Source: Cytospora piceicola
Lineage: Eukaryota > Ascomycota > Sordariomycetes > Diaporthales > Cytosporaceae
Assembly (NCBI GenBank): GCA_023375675.1
Contig: JALQBC010000030.1
Coordinates: 372,001 to 436,000 of the forward strand
DNA length: 64,000 nt
Direction: 5' to 3'
Shown here one piece after another: positions 9,538 through 22,642 of this stretch (position 1 is its first letter; the number at the start of each line of letters is the position of its first letter). The notes below the pieces were generated by a model that was given only the letters and a program-made list of their open reading frames with translations, ran no database searches and was not told the DNA's origin. Both the position numbers and the translations under genes were made by a program.

Positions 9538-11411
9538 GAGTTAAGACCTGCCGAAAATGGAGAAAATTTACTCTCGCTTAACAGGGACCATGTGCAGTCC
9601 ACGGGCCTCCCACCGATGGAATTATCTCTCATGTACTAACTGCTGAGCATGAACTATTGATTCATCCCTGCCGGCTGGCAGCTTTAGAGCCAATTCCGAA
9701 TGTGGCATAGCCGCAGGCTTTTTATACAATCTGTTCTGGAATTTACTACACTAAGTACTTGTTTTCCTTCATCCCTCCGAGGGAGTCTCCATGTCCTAGT
9801 GAAGCGTACTTACCTACGTTATTAATATATAGCTTCAATCAATGTAGCCTTATAAAAAATTATCTTGCATATCGTTCTCAGTATAAAAATCAGTAGTGTT
9901 GATTCTAGTTTGCAAAAGATATGAGGATATGTCGTAGGTTTTTCTCAACACGTTCTCTCATAAAAGAATATTAAGAGACGTCGCGTTAGAGTATAAATCC
10001 TACTCAAGAATGGCAGTCCAATAGCGAGTAAGTAGATCATGAAAGAAAGTACGGTAATGCTAGCAGGATGACATCGCTCTTTCTAAGCTGCACCCCAAGA
10101 CAGACCACAGTAAGCCTTCTTGAGCGGGACAAGAGACACCCATGCCCGCAGTGCTGACGGCGAATATCTTTCCCAAAGTCGAGCCTGAGACTGGGACGTC
10201 TCCATCCAGATTACCGAGGACGAGGAGACGCTCTACGACTCGTTTCTGGTTCAACCCCCCCCCCCCCAATAGACGACAACCTCGGCGTTGTCCCCTTGGA
10301 GCCCCTCCCTCCCCTCCCTGGCTTCGTCAGGGAGAAAGAAGCAGGACCTGCCTGAGACCCAGGTCTTCCCCATGGACAAGACCGAGGGGATCTGTTACGT
10401 TAGCTCACGCCAGCATTACTTCCTTCACTCACACCCCTTTCCTTCCCTTCACCAAGGCTTTAGGCTTGTTTGTTTACCTTCCTCTAGACAACAATACACA
10501 CACTGGAACCAAAAGACTATAAACATGCACACAAATCGTGCCTGTTTCTCAGTTTGAACCAGGTCGTGTGAGCCATACCTGACAGGATCGATCTACATCC
10601 TGTCCTTCCACCATAGCATCCACTCGCCTGATGAGCCCCAGCCTCCCTCCCTACATGCCTACAGCCCAACCACCCGGACACGCCCATGGGGAATTACTAA
10701 CAAGAACCGTCCTGGTGAGAGGGTGTTGTGGATATGAGTGGTTGGGTGACGGGTGGATGGGTAGTGATAAGTCCTCTGGCATGGATAGGCGGGAACGGGG
10801 ATTTAAGTCGAAATAACAACAAAGCCATGACACACCGAGCAATATTCTAGATTATGACACTGAGCCTTCTCTCTTCCATGTGTCAACCAACTAGGCTGCC
10901 CGGACTATATATAAACTTCCAAAACACCCAAACACACACCTTTTCAGGATACACCCCCCCCCTCCCATACCCAATGCCCTCTCACCAGACCCATATACAC
11001 CCCAAACCATCCGTCAACCCCGTCCCAAATTTCGCAGAATACACGCTATGCAATGCTATGCCATGCCCGGGAATATCCAACAACAACAACAACAACAAAC
11101 AACAAGAGAGAATAAGAGACATACTCGGTAAGAGGGAGGGAGGTGACACACCCATCAGTCCAGGACCAACCGACCGACCGACTAGCCGACTTTTCGAACG
11201 CCCAAATCCTTGGGCCGCCCAGCCCGTGAGCGCCCCACAAGAGACTGCCATTCTAACATGACTTTGCAAACAAGCCAACAGGGGATATAGGTTCCAAGAT
11301 TACCTCATGGTAAGAAATGCCGAGAAACGATACCTGAGAAGGCCACTGGGGAGTGCTGCACGTGAGCATAATCGCCTGCCATTGCCGACAAGAACAGGGC
11401 ACCCGGTCAGC
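9538..11411. other. Gene-free flank with a coding-like fragment
   Basis: This is ordinary-composition DNA between the AT-rich block and the 3' end of BCK1. A C13 run lies at 10255-10267 and a second C run near 10953. Several small open frames at 10060-11280 overlap on both strands, have no splice structure and include a poly-Asn/Gln repeat near 11080-11105, so I do not call them genes. A coding-like fragment at about 10117-10362 is listed separately. Confidence 0.6.
10117..10362 (+). pseudogene. Possible frameshifted coding remnant
   Basis: Read in three successive frames, this stretch gives protein-like sequence. The first part contains PAVLTANIFPKVEPET, the second contains DVSIQITEDEETLYDSF (about 10191-10250), and the third, after the C13 run at 10255-10267, contains IDDNLGVVPLEPLPPLPGF and stops at TGA near 10360. 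One break is about 10190 and the other is the C run, where a change of one base would join the frames. I do not recognise the family. It may be the decayed 3' end of a gene, or chance. It lies 0.6 kb outside the RIP-like block. Confidence 0.25.
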
Positions 11412-14400
11412 TTAGGTGGTGTTCCACGTCCCCTTGATCTTGGCATACAACTCCGTATGATGGAAGTCGTAATTATCCACCGCGTCGCAGAAGGGGTGCT
11501 CGGCGAGCAACTTGGTGGCCGTGGGGCGTTCATCCGGGTTCCTAATGAAGAGACAGGGTCAGCATCAGCCGTCGTCCTACAGATATGTCGCTGTCCTGGC
11601 AAATCCAGGCGCGCACACACACACACACGCACACCCAAGAAGCACAACAAGAGGGAAGATAGACGTACACGCTGAAACAGTCCCACATGAAAGACAACGC
11701 CACCACCGTCACCGCGGCGCTGACCTCCTCCGGGATGGGCGGCGTCTCCCCGTTGGCGATCTTGTATATCGCGCCGACCGCCTCGTCCTTGCTCCACGGC
11801 CTCCGCCCGGCAAACATCTCGAGCACCACGCACCCTAGGCTCCAGATGTCCACCTTGGCGCTGTACCCCTCGCCCTGGGACCGGATCACCTCGGGCGCCA
11901 TCCAGAAGACGGACCCCTGCATGCTGTTGGTCTTGTCGTTGCCGTAGATGTTGTCCGTCTTCTTGGAGATGCCAAAGTCCGAGATCTTGGCCGTCCCGTC
12001 CACGTCCAGCAGGATGTTGTCCGCCTTGAGGTCCCGGTGCAAGATGCCCTCGCGGTGCAGGTACGCGAGCCCCGAGAGCGTCTGCCGCGTCAGGCTCGAA
12101 ACCACGCTCTCCTCGAACTTTCCGTGCTTGCGCAGGCAGCTGCCTATGCTGCCACCGGGGATGTACTCGAGGAAGATGGAGATGCTCGTCTCCTTGCGCT
12201 CGCACCCCAGGTACTGCACGATGTTGACGTGGTCCAGGTGCTGCATCGTGTCGATCTCCTGGTCCAGCGCCGCCACGAGCTCCTTCATCTTGTTCTTGTC
12301 GCCGCCCGCCGCCTTGGGGTTCACCTCAACCTCCTTCACCGCCAAGAACTCTCCCGTCGTCGCGTTCATACCGAGGTACACGCGCCCGTACGTACCCTTG
12401 CCGATGAGCTGGCCCTTGAACCACCGGAACGTCGTCTGTCGCTTGGGGATCTGGTTGTTCGCGTTGTGCGGCAGGCTGGGCAGGTGGTCCTGCGGGATCT
12501 GCGGGAGTATCATGGAGCCGCGTTCCGGACGGATCTGCACGATGTTGGCGTTGAACATCTTTGTGGACTTGCGACGCATCAGGTTCGTGTTCTTGCTTCC
12601 GGCGGTGCTGTTGCTGCTGTTGGGTGCTGCCGGGACAGGAGGTGGGGCGCTCGCGCCCTGCGTGTACCGTTTGTGTGCCACCTCTCGGATGGACTTCATC
12701 CTTCCGAGACCTCCAGAGCGCCGTGTGCTCCTACGCGCGACGCTCACGAGGGAGGCTGGCCTTTCGAGCGCCTTGAGCGTAGACTCATCACTTCCGAGGG
12801 TATCACTGTCGTTGTAGATAGTACTGATCCTTGACGATGTCATGGGCTTGGACTGTTGCTCATGCGGTTCCTCGGCCTCGGCGATCGGGCTGGGCGGCAA
12901 GTCGCCGGGCAGTTCACCCTCCTCTAACACTGGCTGATCCACGTCAAGGTTGGGGAAGAAGTCCTCGAGGTTGTTGATCAGTGCGTCCGTGGGAGGACGG
13001 TTGGCCCAGATCGATGTATCCTTCTCCATGAAGCTCTTCCGCCTGCTGAGTTTGACATCCCTGTCGTTATTCGAGTCCCATCCCTCGGAGTGTGGCGTGT
13101 TAGGCGTCCGTCTGGAGCTCCTGGATGATAGGTCGTCGTCGTCACCGGCTCCGGTCCTACTGCCGGCTGAAGTTGGCGGCTCAGGGTTCGTGTTGAATGA
13201 TACCGAGAGGCCCTTCTTACCGCGCTTCGTCTGGACGGTCAAGCTAGGCCGCTTACCCAGGTTTTCGGCAGGTTGTGTGATAACTTCATCATCGTCGCCA
13301 TCGCTATCTGCGTTGTAGAATGATGTGATGTTGTTCTTGCTGATTGGCGATTTGGGAGGGGTTGGCTTGGCTGGATCTTTGCCCTTGTTGGCAGTGTCGT
13401 TCGCACCACGTCCGGTAAGAGGCTTCGCAAATAATCCGTCGTCGGAGTCGTCGTCGGAATCGTCGTCCTCATCAGAAGACGAGTCTCCATCGAAGATCCT
13501 GGGCTTAACAACAACCTTTGGCAGCTGCGGCGGCTCGTCCGAAACGGTCCGTGTTGCTGAGGTGGGGCTGAGATTTCCCGAGATTGGCATTCGAGACTTG
13601 GCATCTTCTCCTGTTCTTTGTTTAGCTTCCATGTCATTTTTGAGTGGGTACCTAGTCGATTTGCTGAGGCTTCTGGCTCCGTTGCGTCTCTCCAGATTAG
13701 GAGAACTGGGTACTGGCAGGAGGGTTCCACCGGGCGAGTAGTCGGGCACGTCGAACGCCAAACCTCCCGGACTCAAGGTCGAAGAGCTGGGCGTGGGTGG
13801 CGTTCCCGGTCGCAGACCATCGCTGTTTTCATTAGAAAAATTGCTCGAATGAGCAGTCTTACCTCTATCCGTTGTCGAAGATGCATTTCCGCCAGATTCA
13901 CCACCAGATCCCGGACTTGCCCTGTTGGGTGACGCTCCTCTCTGACCCGCACCCCCAGGATGTGCGATCCCACCCAAGCCACGGCCCATGCCAGCTAAAG
14001 CAGCGCCTATTCCACCAAGTGCCTGGCGCTCATTGGTTGGCTTCCTCTTTTCTAGCATCTGTTTAGGGCTCTCCGTCATCCCAGTGCCTTGCCGCTTGGT
14101 AGGGAAGCCGTCCATGCTTCCCTGGCTAGTTCGTTGATGCGAGCCTCGTTTAGACAACGAGTTGGCCTTGATGAGAGTCGCCGAGGGGTCGAGAGGGGCT
14201 GCAGGAGCTCGTCGCTGCGGCGCAAACGCGGCTTCGAAGGGTTTCTTGTCCTCGAACGGCGAGTTGCGTGGTTCGTCGAAGTTGACGTTTCGACCCACAA
14301 TACCACTATATGAGCCCGTACTGTTTTCTGGCGAATTTCCGTCCTTTGCGGCCTTGCGTTTGGCAAGATACTCCTGTTGTTTCCTATCCATCTCGGTTCG

Positions 14401-17400
14401 GTATGCCTCGGCCTGTTGAGCGATGTCTTGGCTCTTGATGATGTTGTTTTCATCGTCGTCCGCATCGGTCGACGTGGGCTTGCCATGCTCTGCCCCAGTC
14501 AGGGTATCCTGCCTCGATGCTGGCGGAGAAGAACTAGACCTCCTTCGTTGACCGTTCAGTCGCGCATACGTATCCTCATCGATATTTGCGCCATGTGGCA
14601 GGTGAGCCGGCGAGAGCGCAACCGGCGACTGGCCGATGTTCACGGCGAGTCCACCCATGTTTCCGGGCCGAACGAATACCTTCAACGAACCCGCTGCATC
14701 GGCCCGCACCTTCTTGTTGGCGACAAGCTGGCTATCATCCATCTGGTCCTCGTGGTCGAACTTGCCCAATTCGGTAAGGAATATCTGCGCGCCGTCCGCG
14801 TCCGGCAGGCCCAGTTGCATGCATATGAGCTGTCGCAGATCCGGAGCTGACTCGACGTCCGAGACATCCACCATCCGGTAGTTCCAGTAGTCCAACGTCG
14901 CCAGTATGAATATCCTCCCAGTAGTGATGCGCCTCGATCTCATAGATGATGCCGGTGTATGCTGTTCGTGCGATGTTGAGACGCTAGATCCTGGCCTGTC
15001 AAGCGACGTCTCGCTGGCGTTCCCTCGGCTCCCCAGCGAATGCGCCTTGAACTGCATCGGACTCGTAGGCGAATCTGGGTCATCGTGGTGCTTCTTCTTC
15101 CGGGGGTTGAGGAACGACAGGAAAGACTTGCCCTCCCTGGCCGAACCGGGAGGCTCGCTTGCGCCGGCGGACCGGTCGCCGGTCGATGCATTGTCGCCGA
15201 GGGGGCTGGGCCGGTTAGTACTGCCGTCATGTCCATACCGGCGCGTGTCCTTCGCCATGTCGCCGAAATTCATCTGGGACCGTAAAACCTGGCTCGCATC
15301 AGGGGGTACCCCGGATCCATAAATAGCTGCGTTGCTTGAGACTGAGTCAGTGGAGTTTCGGTTTCTGTGGCTCCCAAATCTCCCGCCGGGCGACGAAGCG
15401 AGATTGGGCGCCGTTGAAGACGAGAAAAGTCCCTGCGTGGGTGCCGGACTCCCCGCGGGACTGTAGCCTCGGTTGCTGCTGCGCTCCGTGTTCGTCATTC
15501 CTACCTCAGCTGGTTCGCTGGCGACCGGGCTGCGGCGGTGGGTGGCTTCGTCGTCGATATTGCCAACTAGCAGTTTCCTGTGATTGCCACCTGGGTCTGA
15601 AGCATTGACTGAGTTACTAACACCGTTCCAAGGAATAGGCAAGGTCTGCGTCCGTATCTGTGATGGTGACCTACGTCCAACTGAGAATCCTGGGCCAGGG
15701 GCCTTGATAGGAGTGTCCGGTGAGCCGCTGTCCGGGCCCGCACTGGTCAGCACAAGAGAAGCATTGCTGATTGACTCCTTCCTCGTGTGGGATGATGACA
15801 TCCCGTTCCCGGGCGCCTCGCCCCTCACGATGCTGCGTATCAGCCTGCGCATTCTCTTCCCCTCTTCTCGCTCGCGCGGCTGATCCCACCCGGTTCCACT
15901 ACTCATGCACTCTGATGCTAGCCGCGGATATACCATCTGGTGCATCATGCCAAAGTTGCCTCGACCGCCATTCGCGCTTCCCACTTCGAGGAACTTGTTC
16001 CCGTGCAGGTCCAACGCACGAAAAGTCGAGCGCCAGTCGTTGCTGAAGTTGTTCGCTTGGAGCCAGTCCAGTACGCGGTCCAAAGGCCACTGTACAGCGA
16101 GCTCGGGCGGTATCCCTGATGCACCACTAGACGTCGCATTCGAAGTTGTCGAGTTCCCTCTGTTGTGAGTTCCATAGGCATCGACCGGCGTCGAAGCCGT
16201 AGTATCGCTGGCGGTTGCGGGTCCCAGGCTGCCTAAGCTGTTATGCCCGGCCAGCCACGATGAATGCGAGGTTGCAGACCAGGCCGCCATGTCGTCCATT
16301 CCCAGGCCAGGTATTCCAACCCCCTCACCGTATGTGTCACCCTGCGGTATGTAGGTAGCCGACATTTGCATACTTTCGGTGGGAGGCGGGGGTGGTGGTA
16401 TCGCGATGGTTTGCCCATTCACAGTCTTGTATGGCTGTGGGTTGTACGGGCGGTGCGTCTGCTGGGGCGGAGGTGGTGGTATGTAGGACCCGTACGCGTG
16501 ATTCCAGGTGCCTTGCCATTGTGTTGTGTTATTGGGTGGTGGCCCCGGAGGGGGCGGCAGTCCGCCAGGGGCGTGTGCCCCCGGCGCCCCTGGTAAATGT
16601 ATTGCTGCGGCCGGCGCACTAGCATATCGTGGAGGTGGTGGAGGGATATTCGTCATTATGTTGTTCATGGACCCTATTGCTGGAGGCGGCGACATGGGTG
16701 GTGGTGGGAGAACCTGGAATGGTCTCGAGGGATCGACCCCTGAAGGCTGTCGCTGTCCGTACATGTTCGCGGCCGGACTGAATCTCGAGGACGAATGGGG
16801 AACAGTCTGAGATCGCGCTTGCCCTTGCCCTTGCGGAGGAGGGGATGCGGCGGTAGGGCTCGTGGTCCGCTGTCTCGTGGGCGCTTGGGGAGGCGCAGAC
16901 GAGGCGGGTGCAGGAGGGAGAGGGCTCACAGGTCGGCGAGCCGGTGGAGGACAGACGACGCTGCGGTTCGTGGGTTTACTAGAATGGTCAATGGGGGAGT
17001 GGGTGGGAGGAACGGGGGAGAGCGGTCCGCTGGCAGTATTTGCCCTTCTCCTCGGGCCTCCAGGCGAAGAGGCAGAGAGGTGGTTGGGGTCGGCGGCAAC
17101 GAGCGAGGTATTGATGGTCGGGTACGGGGAGCCGGCGCCTAAACTAGAGATGTTGGAGCTCCTGGAGCCGAGAGTGGGGATATCGTCGAAGAGGACGCCG
17201 TCCAGCTTTGCGAGGTCCTCGGTTGCTTTTCGCTCCAGCAGAAAGGTCGGTCGGGAGAGTTGATTTGCGGCGGCATCTAGGGAGCCTGGGGAATGGTGGA
17301 GGCCGGCGAGGGGTGATCTGCTGTTGTAGGGGCTCAGCAATCCCAATCCTCCGCTGGCAGGATCTCTGTCGCGATCAACACCCCGTGAGGAAAGACTCGA

Positions 17401-17433
17401 AATGGAGCGCTGGCGTTGTATATTCTTGCTCAT
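11412..17433 (-). CDS. BCK1: MAP kinase kinase kinase of the cell wall integrity pathway (Bck1/MIK-1/MCK1 type)
   Basis: This is the MAPKKK that acts between protein kinase C and the Mkk1/2-Slt2 kinases. Two exons, 11669-17433 and 11412-11541, encode 1964 residues. The 127-bp intron is required, because reading through it loses the last kinase helices and the tail ERPTATKLLAEHPF. The kinase domain starts at about residue 1669, with the Gly loop GKGTYG at 1678-1683, lysine K1700, HRD at 1799-1801 and DFG at 1819-1821. Upstream are a long Ser/Pro-rich disordered region, a SAM-like domain (about 445-545, WPLDRVLDWLQANNF) and a Ras-association/ubiquitin-like region (about 840-930). This order is known for fungal Bck1 proteins. 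The start is the first ATG of the frame. The large proline-rich N terminus is typical of filamentous fungi. Confidence 0.93.
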
Positions 17434-20159
17434 TTGAGCGTGGTGGGGTCGCCTTTGTTGGAGCGAAAGTTGGGGAGCATTTCTACATACAATGTAAAGT
17501 CAGGCGGTCGTTGTCCGAGGCCACAGTGATACGATTAAGGGAATTGAATCGAGAATAGGAATAGGCACAGGAACAGTAACAGGGACCGGCACGAGAACAA
17601 GCGCCGGAGGTCAATAGCGAGACCTGGCGGCAACCCAAGTCCTGTCCTGTCCTGTATTGTCCTGTCCTGTCTGTTCTGTCAAGCTTGGGAGGCTGTGTTC
17701 GGATACAAAGTTGGAAGAGCCAGGGCATGACGCGTGCGCACTTACAATAAAATAACAACAGAAAATACAGATGGAATTATTCAGAAAGACTGAGTAAGTA
17801 AGGCTGTGTTGGCAGACTAGAGGGTGGGACCAAATGCCTCTCTGTCTTTCTGTCTCTGTCTCTGTCTCTGTCTCGGTCTCTGTCTCTGTCTCTCTCTCTT
17901 CTCTTGTTTCTCGTGTCTTTCTTGGTGCCTGATCAAGTTTCGTTCCCCTCGACGAGGGAGGTTCAAGGTAGCGGCAACTCTGGGCGGCTACTGACGATAC
18001 GGTGCGCGCCTATTGGAGGCTTGCCGAGAGTGTGCAAGTTAGATGCACTGCAGTGTGTGCACTGCAGAGTCCAGACGTGTTTGGCCTAGCTTTGGCTGCT
18101 TTGGCTGCTTTGGCTGCTTAGCTGCTTGGCTCCCTGGCTTTTTGGCTTGGGCCGCTCGGGGTGTGAGTTTAATGGGTTCGGATCCGCGCGACGGAACGCA
18201 AGTGGGAGGAGACGAAGGATGGGCGAGTGGGACTGAAATTCACATCATTGATGCAGATGCGGATGGATGGTGGATTCGAAGACGCCGGTCTGGTGCATGC
18301 GCCCGCGTTGTGGTGCCCAGTCCCGTATTGGCCAGTGCAGTGTGTGCAGGTGAAGTCATCAATATCAATTCAAGTGGCAGAGGTGGGCGTGGGTGTGTGC
18401 GTAGAGGGGGAAAATTAAAGCTGAGGTTATCCGTACAATTGATTGCTGGTTGCTGGTTGCTGGTTGCTGATTGTAAGGATGATTTGATCCGATCCGCACT
18501 GGCTTGACTGTGCGACATAACATACATGAGAGATAATTCAGGGGCAAAAAAATGCTGTTTTGGGGACGCCAAATACAAGCTGGAATCTGTCGAAGATTAA
18601 ACTGCATCGCCTTGCATCGCCTTGCCTTCTTGCCTTGCCTTCTTGCCTTGCTATTTCGTGAGTTGTGACCCTATTCCGTGAGTCGTGACCAGGTCTCATC
18701 AAGTTCCAACACATGCTCAAATTCAAGGGGTTGCAAGGTTATGCCAGTTGTGGGGTGTTTTGGGGGGGTTGAGTAGATGGGTGACTCAGGGACATTACAG
18801 AACGGCCTAGGTACTGTAGCCACCTACCATTGAGGCCACGGAGGTTAGGGCTCAGGGCTATAAGCCCCAGGAGTTCATGTCAGTCAGTGTCTCTTCATCC
18901 CGCCATCCCGCCAACCCACCCCGTCCGGTCTATCCGGGGAAATTATATATACGGAATCCTGGCACCGTGATGCTTCCTATGTTCCTGAGATGGTTTGTTT
19001 CAGGTTTTACCCAGTCCTGCCAGTGGGCAAATGACCACTTAGGTATTTCTATCGGTGTCTGTCGTGCGTCCCGAAATATGACCGACACGCCAGCGCCGCA
19101 TGCATGTCTGGCTGAACAACGTGTGGTTACAGTAGGTATCTGTAGTCTTCACTACCGGCCCATCTTCAAGCGGCCATCCAGATCCCAGCAATAAGTCTCT
19201 TATCTCTCCATATATACATATTGCAGTGCAATACCTCACTTCGAACCAGCAACCGCTCTCGCCAGTTCCGTGTTCCTACGGTTGGTTCCACTTCTGTTGA
19301 AGCCCAACTACACCCCAAAGGCCCGCCGGAAAACAAAAGCCAAGCATGGCCAGAGATTGATGATCATGGTACCTTATGTACATACCTACCTAACATAGCC
19401 TGCTAGTCTATGAAACTTGCAAGTCAACAAGAGTCTGACCAGCCTCATGCAGCTGCAAGGCACGGGAGGGCCAATGGCCCCCAACTTCTTCTTCAGCCGC
19501 CTCAACGACGAGGACCCCTGAAGCAGAGCGCGTCTGGGCGTGAGACCCGGCCTGAGGCTCTGAGGAATGCGGCCGACGACCTGGGATCAGGTTCGGACAT
19601 CTCCTACAATGTTGTTCTTGTTCTTGTTCTTGTTGTTGTTGGTGGTGGTGTCAGGTCGGGTCCTGGCGGGGAGGGGATCTCGGTCCTCTCTGTTCCGACA
19701 CCTTCCGGATTGTTCGATGGCCATATGATATATACACAATCCTCACAAACAAATGAACAATCGACTGACGCCCTGACGCCGCATCCCGAGGCAGTCAGCT
19801 GCAAGGCACGAGGACCCCCCCCCCTCCCCCTCGGTTACACGGCATCCTCTACTGCAGGTGCCCGCCCTAGCAGAGGAGAGCATGAGAATTCTATTAGCTG
19901 GCCGAAACCTTCGATCTGCCGTTGGACAACCGCCCCTGAGTTCCGATTGGTGACTGGGAGCCTATATCGTATTTGATCCTGCTTGTCAATCTTATCATTC
20001 TTATGAGGCCTAACCGTAAGTAAACCACGCTATTGCCACGCTCAGACCCAAAAGCCCACCCCCTCGCTTGACGCGTATTATACGTATGTGATAAGATGTA
20101 CCGTACGGAATTACACCAGCTTCACCAAACGCTCTCCAGTATCTGTCTGGTCTGCCAGT
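17434..20159. other. Long gene-free upstream region of BCK1 with simple repeats
   Basis: I see no convincing gene in this 2.7 kb. It contains CCTGT repeats (about 17639-17680), a TCTGTC repeat (about 17839-17900), a TTTGGCTGC 9-bp repeat (about 18089-18124), GGTTGCT repeats (about 18446-18470), CTTGCCTT repeats (about 18609-18650) and a TTCTTG/TTG/GGT run (19609-19649). An ACGCGT word is at 17730-17735. The left part presumably serves as the BCK1 promoter and 5' leader, which would be long, as is common for fungal signalling genes. Open frames of 60-190 codons here are simple-sequence artefacts. Confidence 0.6.
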
Positions 20160-22642
20160 CTACATGACCACACACCCACTCGCAAGCCAGTTGTTGAGCA
20201 TATCGTAATACCCCGCCTCCTCCCCCGCCGCGCCGTCCTTCCCCGCCCCGGCGTTATACCTCCTGACCTTTCCCACGACCTTGATGCTCTGCTCGCCCGT
20301 GCCGTGCCACCACCTCAGCCCCTGGATGCCGTCGTCCCCGTCCCCGATCTCCCACTTCCCGCCCGACACCTCCACCGTGCACGCGTCCCGCGGGAAGTGG
20401 TACACCGGCAGGAACAGCTCGGTCGGCGTGTCCGGGCCGGGCTCCCTCGACGTCCGCAGCTTCAGCGTGAACGTGCAGCTCTTCAGGTCGAACGTGTAGT
20501 GGGTGATGTCGCCGGCCACGGCCACCGGCGCGGGCCGGACGTAAGCTTCTGCCGCGCGGTACCCTGGCTCTGCTATTTTGAGTTGCGGGTCCGTCGTGTT
20601 CATTATCTCGTGAGAGTTTTCGGCGACGGCTTTGCTGGGCGCCGACGATGAGACGGACGGGGCGTCGTTGGTGAGGGTGCGTTTTATATTGCTTGGTGTC
20701 ACCGCTACATCCTCGGACGGCCTCGGAGCTGCATTAGATGAGGACAGGGACCCTGCCTGGGAGCGTGGCACGGCGGAGACGGGAAGCGGTTGGTCGTCGA
20801 GGGAGTAGATGGATAGGTCCTCTCCATTCCATTGGTCGCCCCATTGGTGCACATTCTGTTCGACCCATATTAGTATTCACAAGTCCGAATGTGGAAGGTC
20901 AAAGAAAGCAACTCACGTTCGTGCAGTACACCCAGAGAGCATATCCCTCCATGCCACTGCCCTCTGTCGCAAAATGGTTTGCATCCATGGCCGCGCTCTG
21001 GCTTGAATAGTCGCCGGTCTTGTAGGCCTCCTTATCATCCATATCAAATGGGATACCGAACTCGGTCATCACACAAGGGTGGTTGCCCATGTAGTCCAGA
21101 CCTTCTTTTCTGATTGCCGCAAGCTGGTCCCGGAAACAATTCCGAATGGCTGTCTCTCCGATCTTGATGCCGAAGGCCGGTGTGAGATAGCGGCCGCGTA
21201 GGATTCCGAGCACGTCCACGTTCCAAACCCGGTTCCATTTCTTGGTCATCAGCGTAATACCGTCGTAGTAATGTGGTGCGTATATCATGTTCGGATCGTC
21301 ATCTTCGGTCCCCTTGATACTTGGCGGGATCTCAAGCACTGGTGGTTGGCATAGCATCAGGGCCTCTGGGTGGTGTGATCGGACCATATCCCGATACGGC
21401 CTGTAGAAATCCATGAACCAAGTGTTGGTAAAATAAGGGTAGTCGACCACGGCGCCCGTCTTGGGGTCTTTTGCAAAGTAGTCCTTTCGAAGAAGCGCAT
21501 CTGAGCTGGGGTCCCAGACCCCATGTTGGGCCCAAACGCACTCTCCGAGCTTCCATCCGGGGTCACGTGTCCAGCCGTACCGTGAGTCGTCGTAGTCAGC
21601 CGGCAACCACGCCGTCTCACCCTGAGGATCGATCAGAACTTTGCCAACTTTGTACGGTCCCAAGCCGCCCATGTCCCACGTATCAACCTCACACGCGCGC
21701 CCAGAGCCCGTAAGTATGGTCTGCCAAATGGTGGGAGTTGTTCCCTTCTTGAGCTGCTGGTGCTTCGGAATGACACTCATATCCTCCAGCCCAAGCATTC
21801 CCCGTCCCGGCTCGTTCATACTCTCCCACCCAAAAACGACATCATTCAAGATATCGCCGGCCTCCTTTATCCTTTTGGCAAGATGCTCTATCGCTCCGAA
21901 GAAGTGGTTCTGTAGGTAATCCTGCACATTCACTCCGTCGACGATACACTTTGGAGCGAAGTCTCTGCCACCGAAGAACAGTGTGAACATGGTCGCAGCG
22001 GCAAGGCGGGTGTAGTTGGTGGACCATATCATCTTCGGGAAGTTCTCTGGCTCCGGGTAGGTGTTATGTACGATGGCGGCTTCGGTGGCGACAAAGGTTC
22101 GGGGGTTGAGACCCGCGAGATAGAGCGTCCACAAGGGGGCGCCAGAGCCGCCGCAGAAGCGTGACCACTGTAAAGATGATCGGATTCCAGTTAGCTACAG
22201 TGCATCGGGTCGACATTGCGACAGGGCTGTGAGCAAGTGGGAAGGCCGGACGTACCACGTCTTGATGAGGGTCCATAAACACCAAGAATCCATAGTCCTT
22301 CGCGACCCTCAACACCTCGATTGTATGGCTTATCCACTCCTCATCATAGATACCCGGGCCTTTGGCCTCGATAGCCTCCCACGTAAATATATATCGAATC
22401 GTATTGTACCCATATCGCCGTAACCTCGCAAAATGCCCATGTGCCTCGTCCTTGGTGAACGGCCGCTTGTGGAAGCTGACATTGTCGCCGTCGAAGAAGC
22501 CGTCTGCAATTTGTGATGGCTGGTCGAATGGCTCGCTGGGGTATTTGGCATCACCGGCTACGTTGATGCCGCGGAGGGTTATCTGGCGGCCGGAAGGGTC
22601 GACAAACTTGCCATCTTCAATGAGAACTCGGAGGGGGGCCAT
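20160..22642 (-). CDS. GH5 endoglycoceramidase-related beta-glucosidase (steryl-glucosidase-like)
   Basis: This is a glycoside hydrolase family 5 enzyme, closest by motif to fungal steryl-beta-glucosidases and glucosylceramidases (GH5 subfamily 12, EGCrP2/Sgl1 type), which cleave glucose from sterol glucosides or glucosylceramide. Three exons (22256-22642, 20917-22167, 20160-20855; introns 88 and 61 bp, both phase 0) give 777 residues. DPHQDV|WSRFCGGSGAP spans the first junction. The acid/base glutamate is E248 in MNEPG and the nucleophile is E498 in MTEFGIPFD. A C-terminal beta domain follows, interrupted by a Ser-rich insert (about 575-630). There is no signal peptide, so it is probably intracellular. 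The frame is open to 22930 without need; I chose the ATG giving MAPLRVLIEDG, which fits the family start. Sterol glucoside is the likelier substrate, but this is inferred. Confidence 0.85.

Noticed and set aside
11948..12834. Long plus-strand open frames (289 and 265 codons) opposite the BCK1 kinase domain
   Set aside because: They are antisense shadows of GC-rich conserved kinase sequence and have no domain signal.
18043..18607. 154-codon plus frame and overlapping minus frames upstream of BCK1
   Set aside because: They consist largely of TTTGGCTGC and GGTTGCT repeat translation.
19410..19976. 188-codon plus frame upstream of BCK1
   Set aside because: It includes a translated TTCTTG/GGT microsatellite (VLVLVLVVVGGG) and no domain-like sequence.
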